Shown: positions 24,961-32,426 of the stretch, piece by piece
Position numbering within the stretch: position 1 is the stretch's first letter
Layout of the letters: each line of letters begins with the position of its first letter
The notes under the pieces: model-generated
The model's input: only the letters and a program-made list of their open reading frames with translations
Told to the model about the DNA's origin: nothing
The model's database searches: none
DNA from: Candidatus Equadaptatus faecalis
GTDB taxonomy: Bacteria > Synergistota > Synergistia > Synergistales > Synergistaceae
Direction: 5' to 3'
DNA: 38,997 bases
Assembly (NCBI GenBank): GCA_018065065.1
Contig: JAGHTZ010000082.1
Location: forward strand, 1 to 38,997
Translations under genes and position numbers: made by a program

Positions 24961-25607
24961 TACGCTCCGTTCACAGTTGCGTCAAAGATTTTCCGAAGTA
25001 TGTCCGAAACTTCCGAGGCGAGCTCCGCAACCTTTCCAAGCCCTTCGTTCATTCTGATTTGATAACTTCCTGCAAGTTCAGGGTCGGAAACGTGCGGAAG
25101 GTTCATGTACACGTTGTAGGACGCGGATTTTGCCGCCGCTTCAGCCAAAAGAGAGGCTGCCCCTGCGTCGCTTACCGCCCCGGGGTTTCCGCTGCGCGCT
25201 GCCAAGAGCGCAAGCTCCGCTGTTTTCACACAGGCGTCTATCATTTTGAGCGGCACTTCCGTTGAAAGCCTTACAGCGTCCTGCATTGCGGCTTTTCTCG
25301 CCCGTTTTTCAAGCTCCGTTTCCTTTTTCATGCGCAATGCGGACATATAGAACGAGAACGCGTCAATATCTTCCTGCATGAGTTTCAGGAAATTTCCGCG
25401 CAGCTCTTTTGTTTCCGAGATAAGCTGCTGCATAAGGCTTTCCTGTTCTGCAAATTTTTCTTTGCCTGCGGTCAGGTTCGCAACCATGGAGACAAGAGCG
25501 GCTGCAAGGGCACCGCAAACGGCAGAGGCGCTTCCGCCGCCGGGCGCCGGTGAATTTGACGCAAGGTCTTCAAGAAAGGCTTTTATTTCGGCGTTTTCAA
25601 AATGCAT
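24960..25607 (-). CDS. fchA: Cyclodeaminase/cyclohydrolase family protein
   Basis: A helical protein of the formiminotransferase-cyclodeaminase C-terminal family (215 aa). Members convert 5-formimino-THF to 5,10-methenyl-THF and ammonia, or act as methenyl-THF cyclohydrolase. The signature SNSPAPGGGSASAVCGALAAALVSMVANLT opens the protein at about 18-47. No formiminotransferase (FtcD N-terminal) partner is in the window, so the exact substrate is unknown. I take the ATG at 25607 (AGGTG 7 bases ahead) over an upstream GTG. It follows the 85-aa gene by 12 bases. Confidence 0.88.
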   Translation of the reverse strand: MHFENAEIKAFLEDLASNSPAPGGGSASAVCGALAAALVSMVANLTAGKEKFAEQESLMQQLISETKELRGNFLKLMQEDIDAFSFYMSALRMKKETELEKRARKAAMQDAVRLSTEVPLKMIDACVKTAELALLAARSGNPGAVSDAGAASLLAEAAAKSASYNVYMNLPHVSDPELAGSYQIRMNEGLGKVAELASEVSDILRKIFDATVNGA

Positions 25608-25619
25608 TTTCAGCACCTG

Positions 25620-25877
25620 TTACGCGTTGTTTTTAATTATTCCGAGTTTTTCAGCCACTTCAACGCCATAGCCAGGATTTTCGCGGAAGGCGTTACGTAT
25701 CAGGCTGAGCCAAACTCCGTCTGCGTATTCGTCGTCAAGAAAATCGTACATGTACTGCGGATCTCCGCTCGTGAGATAACATTCGTCAAGGAATATGTCG
25801 TAAAAATTCATGAGCAGATATGCAAGCTGCTCCTTGTTCCGACAGATTTCCCTTATTTTGTCAATGTTCTTTTTCAT
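25620..25877 (-). CDS. Small acidic protein of unknown function (85 aa)
   Basis: I do not recognise a family. The ATG at 25877 has a perfect GGAGG 8 bases ahead, which argues for translation. The product is mostly helical and acidic (a run with DFLDDEYADG), with an aromatic-rich LMNFYDIFLDECYL segment and a KLGIIKNNA end. It has no signal peptide or membrane segment. It overlaps neither neighbour but starts just past the queA stop; queA and fchA flank it in the same operon. It could be a small regulatory or assembly protein. Confidence 0.75.
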   Translation of the reverse strand: MKKNIDKIREICRNKEQLAYLLMNFYDIFLDECYLTSGDPQYMYDFLDDEYADGVWLSLIRNAFRENPGYGVEVAEKLGIIKNNA

Positions 25878-25893
25878 TTGTACAGCCTCCTGT

Positions 25894-26943
25894 TTATTGT
25901 ATGAATGTTGCGTCACCGAATGAAAAGACACGATAGCGTTCTTTCATTGCCGTTTTGTATGCCGCCATTATCGTATCATAGCCTGCAAACGCAGAGACGA
26001 GCATAAGCAGCGTACTTTTCGGCAGGTGAAAGTTTGTTATCAGCGCGTCAACTATTTTAAACTCAAATCCTGGGCGGATAAAGAGGTTTGAATTCATTAT
26101 GCCAGGCTCAATTTTCCCTGTTTCACGCGCAAAGCTTTCAAGCGTGCGGACAACTGTCGTCCCGACCGCTACCACCCTGCGGCCTTCCGCTTTTGCGCGG
26201 TTGATTTTTTCCGCCGTTTCGGCAGATATTTCGCAAAGTTCAAAGTGCATTATATGGTCGTCAACATTGTCGCTTTTGACAGGTCTGAACGTTCCGAGCC
26301 CTACCTGAAGCGTTACGAAGACGTGCTCTACACCTGAGGCGTATATTTTTTCAAGCAGTTCGTTTGTAAAATGCAGTCCCGCCGTGGGCGAAGCAACGGA
26401 GTTCTCTTTTTCAAGCTTTGAATAGACTGTCTGATATTCTTCGGCGTCTGCCGTACTTTCCGTGATGTAGTGAGGAAGCGGCGTCTGTCCGTTTTTGTGT
26501 ATGACGTCCAGCGCGTTGTCGCTCTCTGCAAAATATACGTAGCGCAGACCGTCTTCAAGACGTTCGCCGACGGTAACGACCGAGCCGCCCGAAAAAGTTA
26601 CTTTCGTACCTTCGGGAAGCTTGCGCCCGGGTTTCACAAGAGCAGTCCATTTGCCCTGATTTTCAGAAACAGGCGAGAGAAAAAATATTTCAACCTTTGC
26701 CCCGTCACCGTTTTTTCTTCCTTCAAGACGCGCGGGGAGCACTCTCGTATCGTTCATAACGAGCAGGTCGCCCGGACGGAGATATTCCGTTACGTCGCGG
26801 AAAATTCTGTGTTCAAATTCCGTGCTGCCTTTTTTGATTACCATAAGCCGCGCGGAGTCGCGAGGAGACGCGGGGTTCTGCGCAATGAGCGACTGGTCAA
26901 GAGGATAATCAAAGGTTGAGGTTTTGTTAAAATCAGGCTTCAT
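25894..26943 (-). CDS. queA: tRNA preQ1(34) S-adenosylmethionine ribosyltransferase-isomerase
   Basis: Makes epoxyqueuosine on tRNA from preQ1 by moving the ribosyl group of SAM. The 349 residues are the typical length. Landmarks are FDYPLDQSLIAQNPASPRDSARL at the start, LLVMNDTRVLPARL, TAGLHFTNELL, the conserved VSDNVDDHIMHFELCEIS-like stretch (here VKSDNVDDHIMHFE) and NLFIRPGF. The ATG overlaps the spoIID stop (TGATG). It fits a general RNA/DNA-maintenance operon; no other queuosine gene lies in the window. Confidence 0.97.
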   Translation of the reverse strand: MKPDFNKTSTFDYPLDQSLIAQNPASPRDSARLMVIKKGSTEFEHRIFRDVTEYLRPGDLLVMNDTRVLPARLEGRKNGDGAKVEIFFLSPVSENQGKWTALVKPGRKLPEGTKVTFSGGSVVTVGERLEDGLRYVYFAESDNALDVIHKNGQTPLPHYITESTADAEEYQTVYSKLEKENSVASPTAGLHFTNELLEKIYASGVEHVFVTLQVGLGTFRPVKSDNVDDHIMHFELCEISAETAEKINRAKAEGRRVVAVGTTVVRTLESFARETGKIEPGIMNSNLFIRPGFEFKIVDALITNFHLPKSTLLMLVSAFAGYDTIMAAYKTAMKERYRVFSFGDATFIQ

Positions 26944-28055
26944 CAGTAATGCTCCAGTATGAGCCCAGGAAAATAATATTCAAGAATCTGCCGGCAGTCC
27001 CAGCCGTTTTCAGCCATTGCCTTTGCCTGTCTCTGCGGAAGTCCGACGCCGTGTCCCCAGCCTTTTCCGCTGAAAGTTACGGTTTCTCCTATGCCGTATT
27101 CGCCAAACTGCGCCGCAGGCTGAATATCCTGTGCCTTTTCAGTTTTTTCAGCTGTTCCGCTTCCGCCGGAGACAGACTGCGCAACCACGTTATTGGCTGT
27201 ATCAAGCCTTCTCATGCCAAGTTCTATATATTCGTCAATTTTCTCAGGCTTTGCAAGCATTCGCATGAATTCTTCAACGCTGAAAAGTCTGTTGTCCGCA
27301 AACCAGTTCAGCTGCGCCCGTTTATCCTCAGGCATAGTACTGCGGTCTATCACTCTTTTTCTTCCGAACGCCGGAACGTATGCCGTTTTTCGCGGTGCTG
27401 AAACGACGGGCGCACCGCCGCCGAAATTTACAAGCGTGCTTTTAAGTCCTGTCAGTATGCGGAATTTGTTTCCGTTAAGCGATGCTTTTCCGCTGCTGCC
27501 CCTGATTTCAAGAGAGGCTATTCGTCCGCTTGCGTCGCGTTTTACGTTTGAAAAGGCAAGCGGCGTGCCTATTGAAAAGCCGGCGTTGTTAAGGCATTTT
27601 TCAAGTTCTTCCCTGCTGATTGTTTTAGTCCAGGAGCTGTCTGTTCCCTGCGGAAATTTGTCAGGTTTTGCGGTAAGATACGGCAGCGCCTTTCCTCCCC
27701 ACACATCGCTGTTTCCCGTAGTTATTCCGCCGCTGTCCGCATGATAAAAAACAGCCGCAGGCTGTCCGTCGTATTTCAGGACAAGCCCTGCTGTTTCCTT
27801 TACAGCGCGTACGGGGCCGTCGTCAAGCGAAAAATCCGCAGAAGCCGTGCAGTTTCCGCGTCCGGCGTTAAGCTCAAACGTGCGGGCAAGCACCGCCTGG
27901 GCTTTGAGAGCCTCAATATTCCAGCCAGGGCTCATTTCTTTTTTGACGTGAGTCAGTATGTAGCCTTCAAAGCCTTCGTCAAAACTTTCTTCAGCAAAAC
28001 ATACCGTGCATAAAGCAAGAGTAATCGCAAACGCTGCGAACACAATTTTTTTCAT
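26943..28055 (-). CDS. SpoIID/LytB domain protein, secreted
   Basis: A 370-residue exported protein: signal peptide 1-20 (cut near CFA-EE), then the SpoIID domain with KEMSPGWNIEALKAQAVLARTF (about 38-60, likely catalytic Glu40) and YHADSGGITTGNSDVWGG (about 104-121). It ends with GKGWGHGVGLPQRQAKAMA and EYYFPG. SpoIID enzymes are lytic transglycosylases acting on denuded glycan strands. Here the host is probably a non-sporulating diderm, so the role is likely cell-wall turnover in the periplasm. About 100 residues (215-318) sit between the two halves of the domain where family members have a short turn. Start and stop overlap its neighbours. Confidence 0.9.
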   Translation of the reverse strand: MKKIVFAAFAITLALCTVCFAEESFDEGFEGYILTHVKKEMSPGWNIEALKAQAVLARTFELNAGRGNCTASADFSLDDGPVRAVKETAGLVLKYDGQPAAVFYHADSGGITTGNSDVWGGKALPYLTAKPDKFPQGTDSSWTKTISREELEKCLNNAGFSIGTPLAFSNVKRDASGRIASLEIRGSSGKASLNGNKFRILTGLKSTLVNFGGGAPVVSAPRKTAYVPAFGRKRVIDRSTMPEDKRAQLNWFADNRLFSVEEFMRMLAKPEKIDEYIELGMRRLDTANNVVAQSVSGGSGTAEKTEKAQDIQPAAQFGEYGIGETVTFSGKGWGHGVGLPQRQAKAMAENGWDCRQILEYYFPGLILEHY

Positions 28056-28276
28056 TATTTAAACCTCGAAAAGAATTTCAGAAGAAGCGAAAGTACGACG
28101 CTAACAAGCAGCATTGTGCCGAACGGCGCAAATACCGTAACTTTTTTGCCGTGATATGAAATGTCTCCGGGCAGACGCCCGAACGGAAGCGAAAGTTTCC
28201 CTGCAAGCAGAAAAATACAGCCGGCAGCCGTGAGCAGCAGTCCGAAAAATATCAGCGTTTTGCCGAGCTGTTGCAT
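28055..28276 (-). CDS. DUF2905 family small membrane protein
   Basis: A 73-residue protein with two hydrophobic helices (about 6-27 and 47-67), joined by the block GRLPGDISYHGKKVTVFAPFGT that defines DUF2905. It should span the inner membrane twice, with no known function. It overlaps both ruvB (stop/start at 28276) and spoIID (at 28055) by one base. DUF2905 genes next to ruvB are a common arrangement. Confidence 0.9.
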   Translation of the reverse strand: MQQLGKTLIFFGLLLTAAGCIFLLAGKLSLPFGRLPGDISYHGKKVTVFAPFGTMLLVSVVLSLLLKFFSRFK

Positions 28277-29340
28277 TATTCCCCGTCCGTATCAAGCAGC
28301 TGAGTCTGCTGATACTGCACAAAATCAGACGGCACCGGTTTGCCGAGATAGCCCCACGATGCTTTTGTAGCCTTGCGTCCGCGCGGGGTGCGTTCTATAA
28401 GCCCTTTCTGTATCAGATACGGCTCGTAGATGTCTTCTATGGTTCTCGTGTCTTCATTAAGGGCGGCGGCTAACGTTGAAAGCCCGACAGGACCTCCTTC
28501 AAACAGCTCCACAACAGCTTTCAGATATTTTCTGTCGCTGTCGTCAAGTCCCTGATCGTCAACGCCGAGCATATTAAGCGCTTCGTTGGCGGTTGTTCTG
28601 TCAATCGTTGCCAGCCCCTTGACTTCCGCAACGTCGCGCACACGGCGCAGGAAACGCAGCGCAACACGGGGCGTGCCGCGCGAACGGAGACCGATTTCCT
28701 CCGCTGCGTCGTCATTTATTCCTATGCCGAGCACGGATGCGCCGCGTCTTACAATAGCGGTCAGTTCCTCCGGCGTGTAGAGCTTAAGCTGTTCGCATAT
28801 CCCGAAACGTGCGCGGAGCGGCGAACTAAGCAAACCAAGCCGCGTCGTAGCCCCTATAAGCGTAAATTTCGGAAGCGTGAGCGAAATGCTCCTCGCAAGA
28901 GGACCTTTGCCGGTAATAATTGACAGCGAAAAATCTTCCATCGCCGGATAGAGTATTTCCTCAACGTTGGCAGGCATTCTGTGTATTTCGTCTATGAAAA
29001 GCACGTCTCCGGGCTGTATGTTCGAAAGCAGCGCGGCAAGGTCGCCTGCGCGTTCAAGAGCCGGTCCGGTCGTAACGCGGAGACTGCCGTGCATTTCTTT
29101 GGCGATAATTCCGGCAAGCGTTGTTTTGCCAAGCCCCGGAGGACCGTAGAACAGCACGTGGTCAAGCGGTTCCTCACGCTGAAGAGCCGCGGTCATAAAT
29201 ATGCTGAGTTTGTCTTTCAGTTCCGACTGCCCCACAAATTCTTCAAGCGCGGCAGGGCGCAGCGACTGAACGTCAAAATCGCGTTCAGGTTCGTAACGCA
29301 TTCTTTCCATAAGCTTATCGTCAGTATCGGGATACATCAT
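28276..29340 (-). CDS. ruvB: Holliday junction ATP-dependent DNA helicase RuvB
   Basis: The AAA+ motor that drives branch migration with RuvA. The 354 residues show SLRPAALEEFVGQSELKDKL at the start, Walker A YGPPGLGKTTLA (about 65-76), Walker B VLFIDEIHRM (about 113-122), sensor I and the RuvB-type beta-hairpin (ARSISLTLPKFTLIGATTR), and a winged-helix end (GLIERTPRGRKATKASWGYLG). The ATG follows GGAGG. It lies 15 bases after ruvA; the ruvCAB order is intact. Confidence 0.98.
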   Translation of the reverse strand: MMYPDTDDKLMERMRYEPERDFDVQSLRPAALEEFVGQSELKDKLSIFMTAALQREEPLDHVLFYGPPGLGKTTLAGIIAKEMHGSLRVTTGPALERAGDLAALLSNIQPGDVLFIDEIHRMPANVEEILYPAMEDFSLSIITGKGPLARSISLTLPKFTLIGATTRLGLLSSPLRARFGICEQLKLYTPEELTAIVRRGASVLGIGINDDAAEEIGLRSRGTPRVALRFLRRVRDVAEVKGLATIDRTTANEALNMLGVDDQGLDDSDRKYLKAVVELFEGGPVGLSTLAAALNEDTRTIEDIYEPYLIQKGLIERTPRGRKATKASWGYLGKPVPSDFVQYQQTQLLDTDGE

Positions 29341-29355
29341 AGCCGCAAGCCTCCG

Positions 29356-29961
29356 TTAACGCCTCTGAAGCATACTGAGAGACGACCTGAGCAGTTCGGA
29401 TTCCGTCCACTCTTTTTCCGGGTCAGCCATGCCTTTTGAAAGGGCAACAGCACGGGCGGCTTCGCTCTGCGAAAAGCCGAGTCCGACAAGCGCGTCCATG
29501 ACGGAATTGTCAAAGCCTCCGGCGGCAAATGAAGAAACGGAACCACCGCCTGCTCCGGGAAATTTCTTTTCGATTTTGTTTTTAAGCTCGAAGCAGATGC
29601 GTTCGGCGCGTTTTGCGCCAAGCCCCGGGGCTGTAAGCATACGAGGCGATTCGCTTGTAATCGCCTGTACAACGTCGTCAAAATTGTTGTGTCTCAAAAC
29701 TGTAATCGCAAGCTTTCCGCCTACGGTTTTCACCTGCACCAGTTCAAGGAAAAGTTCCTTTTCCCTTTCGTCGGCAAAACCAAACATACTGACGCCTGCG
29801 TCGCTTATCTGCATGTACGCAGGGCAGCTGAGATCTTCGCCGGCTACGGCATTGTTAATCAGCGCTTTCGAAACGAAAAGCTGTATTCCGAAACCGGAAA
29901 CGTCAAGTATTATGCTGTCGTCAGTTACGGAAAGCACCTTTCCGCGAAGCGAACTTATCAT
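29356..29961 (-). CDS. ruvA: Holliday junction DNA helicase RuvA
   Basis: Binds the four-way junction and loads RuvB. The 201 residues start with MISSLRGKV, hold an OB fold (about 1-62), tandem helix-hairpin-helix motifs (TVGGKLAITVL; MLTAPGLGAKRAERICFELKNKI), a linker rich in Gly/Ala, and a C-terminal RuvB-binding domain (MDALVGLGFSQSEAARAV). The ATG is one base after the ruvC stop. Length and domains match the family. Confidence 0.97.
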   Translation of the reverse strand: MISSLRGKVLSVTDDSIILDVSGFGIQLFVSKALINNAVAGEDLSCPAYMQISDAGVSMFGFADEREKELFLELVQVKTVGGKLAITVLRHNNFDDVVQAITSESPRMLTAPGLGAKRAERICFELKNKIEKKFPGAGGGSVSSFAAGGFDNSVMDALVGLGFSQSEAARAVALSKGMADPEKEWTESELLRSSLSMLQRR

Positions 29962-29962
29962 T

Positions 29963-30496
29963 TTACAACCCTCTCAGAAGACTGTTGTCAAAATTGGAAG
30001 CGGTCATACCCGCGATGGCTATTGCCAAAGCGTCGGCGGCGTCATCAGGGGTCGGACGTTTCGGAAGTCCGAGAATTTTCGCTACCATTCCCTGAACCTG
30101 TATTTTTTCCGCAAGCCCGTAGCCGCATACCGCCATTTTAACGTCAGCTGGCTTCAGTTCATACGGTTCAAGTCCGAGTTCGGAAGCGTACAGCAGAATT
30201 ATTCCGCGCGCCTCCCAGACCATTTCAGCGGTCGTTACGTTTCTGCCGAAGAACAGTTTTTCAACGGCAAAAACCTCGGGCCGGTACTGGTCAAGAATTA
30301 TGTGCAGCTCGTCGTAAAGGCATTTCAGACGCTGCGTAACCGAAATTTTTGTGGGCGTCTTGATAACGCCGTACGTTTCGCATACGAGCCTGTTTCCGAT
30401 CTGCGAAATTACTCCGTAGCCGCAAGTGCCAAGCCCCGGGTCAATGCCCAGGGCTCGTTTCGGCTTATTTTGCGTATTAGTCGTCAAGCTGTGCAA
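29963..30496 (-). CDS. ruvC: Crossover junction endodeoxyribonuclease RuvC
   Basis: Cuts Holliday junctions. The 177-residue protein has the RNase H-fold acidic set: GIDPGLGTCGYGV (Asp near 19), VEKLFFGRN (Glu), and the pair in TPDDAADALAIA. The start is uncertain: a TTG at 30496 or another TTG at 30487 both overlap the yebC end and neither has a clear ribosome-binding site, so coupling to yebC termination is likely. Positions are given for the longer form, which has about 18 residues before GIDPG where most RuvC proteins have fewer. Confidence 0.93.
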   Translation of the reverse strand: MHSLTTNTQNKPKRALGIDPGLGTCGYGVISQIGNRLVCETYGVIKTPTKISVTQRLKCLYDELHIILDQYRPEVFAVEKLFFGRNVTTAEMVWEARGIILLYASELGLEPYELKPADVKMAVCGYGLAEKIQVQGMVAKILGLPKRPTPDDAADALAIAIAGMTASNFDNSLLRGL

Positions 30497-31226
30497 GAAC
30501 GTCGTCCGCTATTACAAAGTTCGCGTAAACAGCCTGAACGTCGTCGTCTTCTTCAAAACGCTCTACCAGCGAGAGCATTTTCTGAGCTTTTTCTTTCGTG
30601 GTGATTGTGACCGTGTTTTTTGGAATCATTGCGATTTCCATTGATTCCACGTTGTAGCCTGCGTCTTTGAGCGCCTGGGCGACTTTTGCGAGCATAGTGG
30701 CTTCGCAGTTGACTTCAAAGCCTTCTTCTCCTGTCGTCATGTCGTCTCCGCCTGCGTCGAGAACTGCCATCAGCAATTCTTCTTCGTCAATGCCTTCGCC
30801 GACAATCTGGATTATGCCTTTGCGGTCAAAGTTCCATGCAACGCAGCCCATTTCACCGATCTGTCCGCCGCACTTCGTGAAGAGCGAACGCATAACAGGA
30901 GCCGTTCTGTTGCGGTTGTCGGTCATAGCGTCAACCATAACCGCGACTCCGTCCGGACCGTAACCTTCGTAGTAGATTTCTTCCATCGGTCCGCCGAGTT
31001 CTCCTGTTCCTCTTTTGATTCCGCGGTCGATGTTGTCCGCAGGAACGTTGCCGGCTTTTGCCCTGTCTATTGCGACTTTAAGACGGAAGTTGGCGTTCGG
31101 GTCTCCGCCGCCTTCTCTCGCGGCTGCGATTATATCCTTAATAAGTTTCTGGAAAGCTACTCCTCTTTTTGCGTCCTGTGCTTCTTTACGGCGTTTGATA
31201 CCTGCCCAGTGTGAATGTCCTGACAT
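30477..31226 (-). CDS. yebC: YebC/PmpR family protein
   Basis: A 249-residue protein of the YebC/TACO1 family, which includes transcription regulators and translation factors that relieve ribosome stalling at proline runs. MSGHSHWAGIKRRKEAQDAKRG at the start and NVPADNIDRGIKRGTGE (about 55-75) are clear. The ATG at 31226 is chosen because GAGGTG lies 5-8 bases ahead. It is the first gene of the yebC-ruvC-ruvA-ruvB unit, a very common grouping. Confidence 0.97.
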   Translation of the reverse strand: MSGHSHWAGIKRRKEAQDAKRGVAFQKLIKDIIAAAREGGGDPNANFRLKVAIDRAKAGNVPADNIDRGIKRGTGELGGPMEEIYYEGYGPDGVAVMVDAMTDNRNRTAPVMRSLFTKCGGQIGEMGCVAWNFDRKGIIQIVGEGIDEEELLMAVLDAGGDDMTTGEEGFEVNCEATMLAKVAQALKDAGYNVESMEIAMIPKNTVTITTKEKAQKMLSLVERFEEDDDVQAVYANFVIADDVLAQLDD

Positions 31227-31265
31227 TTTTATCACCTCATAATAGATTTAGTTTCTGAATTAAAA

Positions 31266-31295
31266 CACGAAAAACTGCCTGTACTTCAGCACAGG
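31266..31295 (-). terminator. Attenuator-like hairpin in the yebC leader
   Basis: Minus-strand stem CCTGTGC...GTACAGG followed by CAG and TTTTT. It ends about 40 bases ahead of yebC. It could be the argF terminator, but it lies downstream of the candidate yebC promoter and overlaps the stop codon of a 29-codon frame, so an attenuator is possible. Confidence 0.45.
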
Positions 31296-31375
31296 TTCGG
31301 AGGAAGCGAAGCGCGCTCAACAGACCACGGCTTCGCCAGTTTCTGATTGTTTTCAAAGTATCTTCTTCGCAGCAT
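31286..31375 (-). CDS. Possible 29-aa leader peptide upstream of yebC
   Basis: ATG at 31375, with GGAG 7 bases ahead, opens a 29-codon frame: MLRRRYFENNQKLAKPW and then SVERASLPPNLC. It is basic, with one Trp, and ends inside the first arm of a terminator-like hairpin. It lies between the candidate promoter and yebC, so it could be a leader peptide that senses translation. It may also be chance or a fragment of a dispersed repeat. I do not recognise a family. Confidence 0.35.
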   Translation of the reverse strand: MLRRRYFENNQKLAKPWSVERASLPPNLC

Positions 31376-31396
31376 GCGTTCACTCCGCGTCTTGCG

Positions 31397-31455
31397 ATTT
31401 AGTACTGATATTTTAGCATAAATGAGAGCAGGACAACAGCATAAATTTAGTACTG
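31397..31455. promoter_or_regulatory. Two 11-base direct repeats flanking the yebC promoter
   Basis: ATTTAGTACTG occurs at 31397-31407 and at 31445-31455, 48 bases apart, with the -10 box and -35 region of the candidate promoter between them. The second copy lies in the loop of a GGACA...TGTCC hairpin (31431-31461). This could be a pair of regulator sites. Confidence 0.35.
31410..31436 (-). promoter_or_regulatory. Candidate yebC-ruvCAB promoter
   Basis: TTGTCC and TAAAAT on the minus strand with a short spacer of 15 bases, about 185 bases ahead of yebC. The short spacer lowers confidence. It leaves a leader containing a small open frame and a hairpin. Confidence 0.4.
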
Positions 31456-31472
31456 CTGTCCGCACATTCTTT

Positions 31473-32426
31473 TTAATAATTTCCTATTGAGGCGACCATA
31501 ACCGCTTTTATCGTGTGCAGACGGTTTTCGGCTTCGTCAAAAACCTTTGAGAACGGCGCTTCAAGCACTTCTTCCGTAACTTCGCTGCCCTTTACCGCAG
31601 GCAGGCAGTGCAGGAATATCGTTTCAGCCTTTCCTGTTGCTTTTATAAGCTCCATATTGACCTGATAGGGCGCAAGCAGTTTTTTGCGTTCTTCGTACTG
31701 CGCTTCCTCACCCATCGACGCCCATACATCGGTATAAATAACGTCCGCGTTTTCGACAGCTTCTTTTGGATCAGAGATTATTTCAATAACCGCTCCGGTT
31801 TTATCGTCTTCGGCTATCTTCCTGCATTCTGCGACAAGCTCCGGCGCCGTATGAAGCGCTTCGGGAGCGCAGACAACGAAATGAAGCCCGCATTTTGCGG
31901 CGCCTATCATAAGCGAATTTGCCATATTGTTGCGTCCGTCGCCCATAAACACAAGCTTTATGCCTTTAAGCCTTCCGAAATTTTCTTTTATCGTAAGAAA
32001 ATCGGCAAGTATCTGCGTCGGATGATATTCGTCTGTCAGTCCGTTCCACACGGCAGCACCGGAATATTTTGCAAGGTCTTCAACCGTTTTCTGGCTGAAG
32101 CCGCGGAATTCTATGCCGTCAAACATTCTGCCGAGCACCCTCGCCGTGTCTTTAACGTCTTCCTTGTGCCCAAGCTGAATATCGTTTCTGCCGAGATATT
32201 CCGAATGTCCGCCCTCGTCAAAAGCCGCCACGGTGAATGCGCAGCGCGTGCGTGTCGATGGTTTTTCAAATATCAGGGCAATGTTTTTGCCGTCAAGCGC
32301 GTGCCCTCTTTCTCCGGCTTTCTTTTTGCGTTTAAGCTCTGCCGCCAAATCCACAAGGTATTCCACCTCTGCAGGCGTATGATGTTTCATTGTGAGAAGA
32401 TGGCGTCCGTGCAGCTGTTCTTTCAT
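31473..32426 (-). CDS. argF: Ornithine carbamoyltransferase
   Basis: Makes citrulline from ornithine and carbamoyl phosphate; it works in arginine synthesis or, in reverse, in the arginine deiminase route. The 317 residues include FEKPSTRTRCAF (carbamoyl phosphate site, about 53-64), the family's DVKDTARVLGRM and FLHCLPA (about 271-277). The ATG comes directly after the ispG stop codon with AAGGAGG 8 bases ahead. No other arginine gene is in the window, so it is an orphan placed at the end of a dxr-rseP-ispG operon. Confidence 0.96.
   Translation of the reverse strand: MKEQLHGRHLLTMKHHTPAEVEYLVDLAAELKRKKKAGERGHALDGKNIALIFEKPSTRTRCAFTVAAFDEGGHSEYLGRNDIQLGHKEDVKDTARVLGRMFDGIEFRGFSQKTVEDLAKYSGAAVWNGLTDEYHPTQILADFLTIKENFGRLKGIKLVFMGDGRNNMANSLMIGAAKCGLHFVVCAPEALHTAPELVAECRKIAEDDKTGAVIEIISDPKEAVENADVIYTDVWASMGEEAQYEERKKLLAPYQVNMELIKATGKAETIFLHCLPAVKGSEVTEEVLEAPFSKVFDEAENRLHTIKAVMVASIGNY

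Noticed and set aside
29429-30604. 391-codon plus-strand frame opposite ruvA and ruvC
   Set aside because: Antisense of two fully recognised genes; no ribosome site and no family features.
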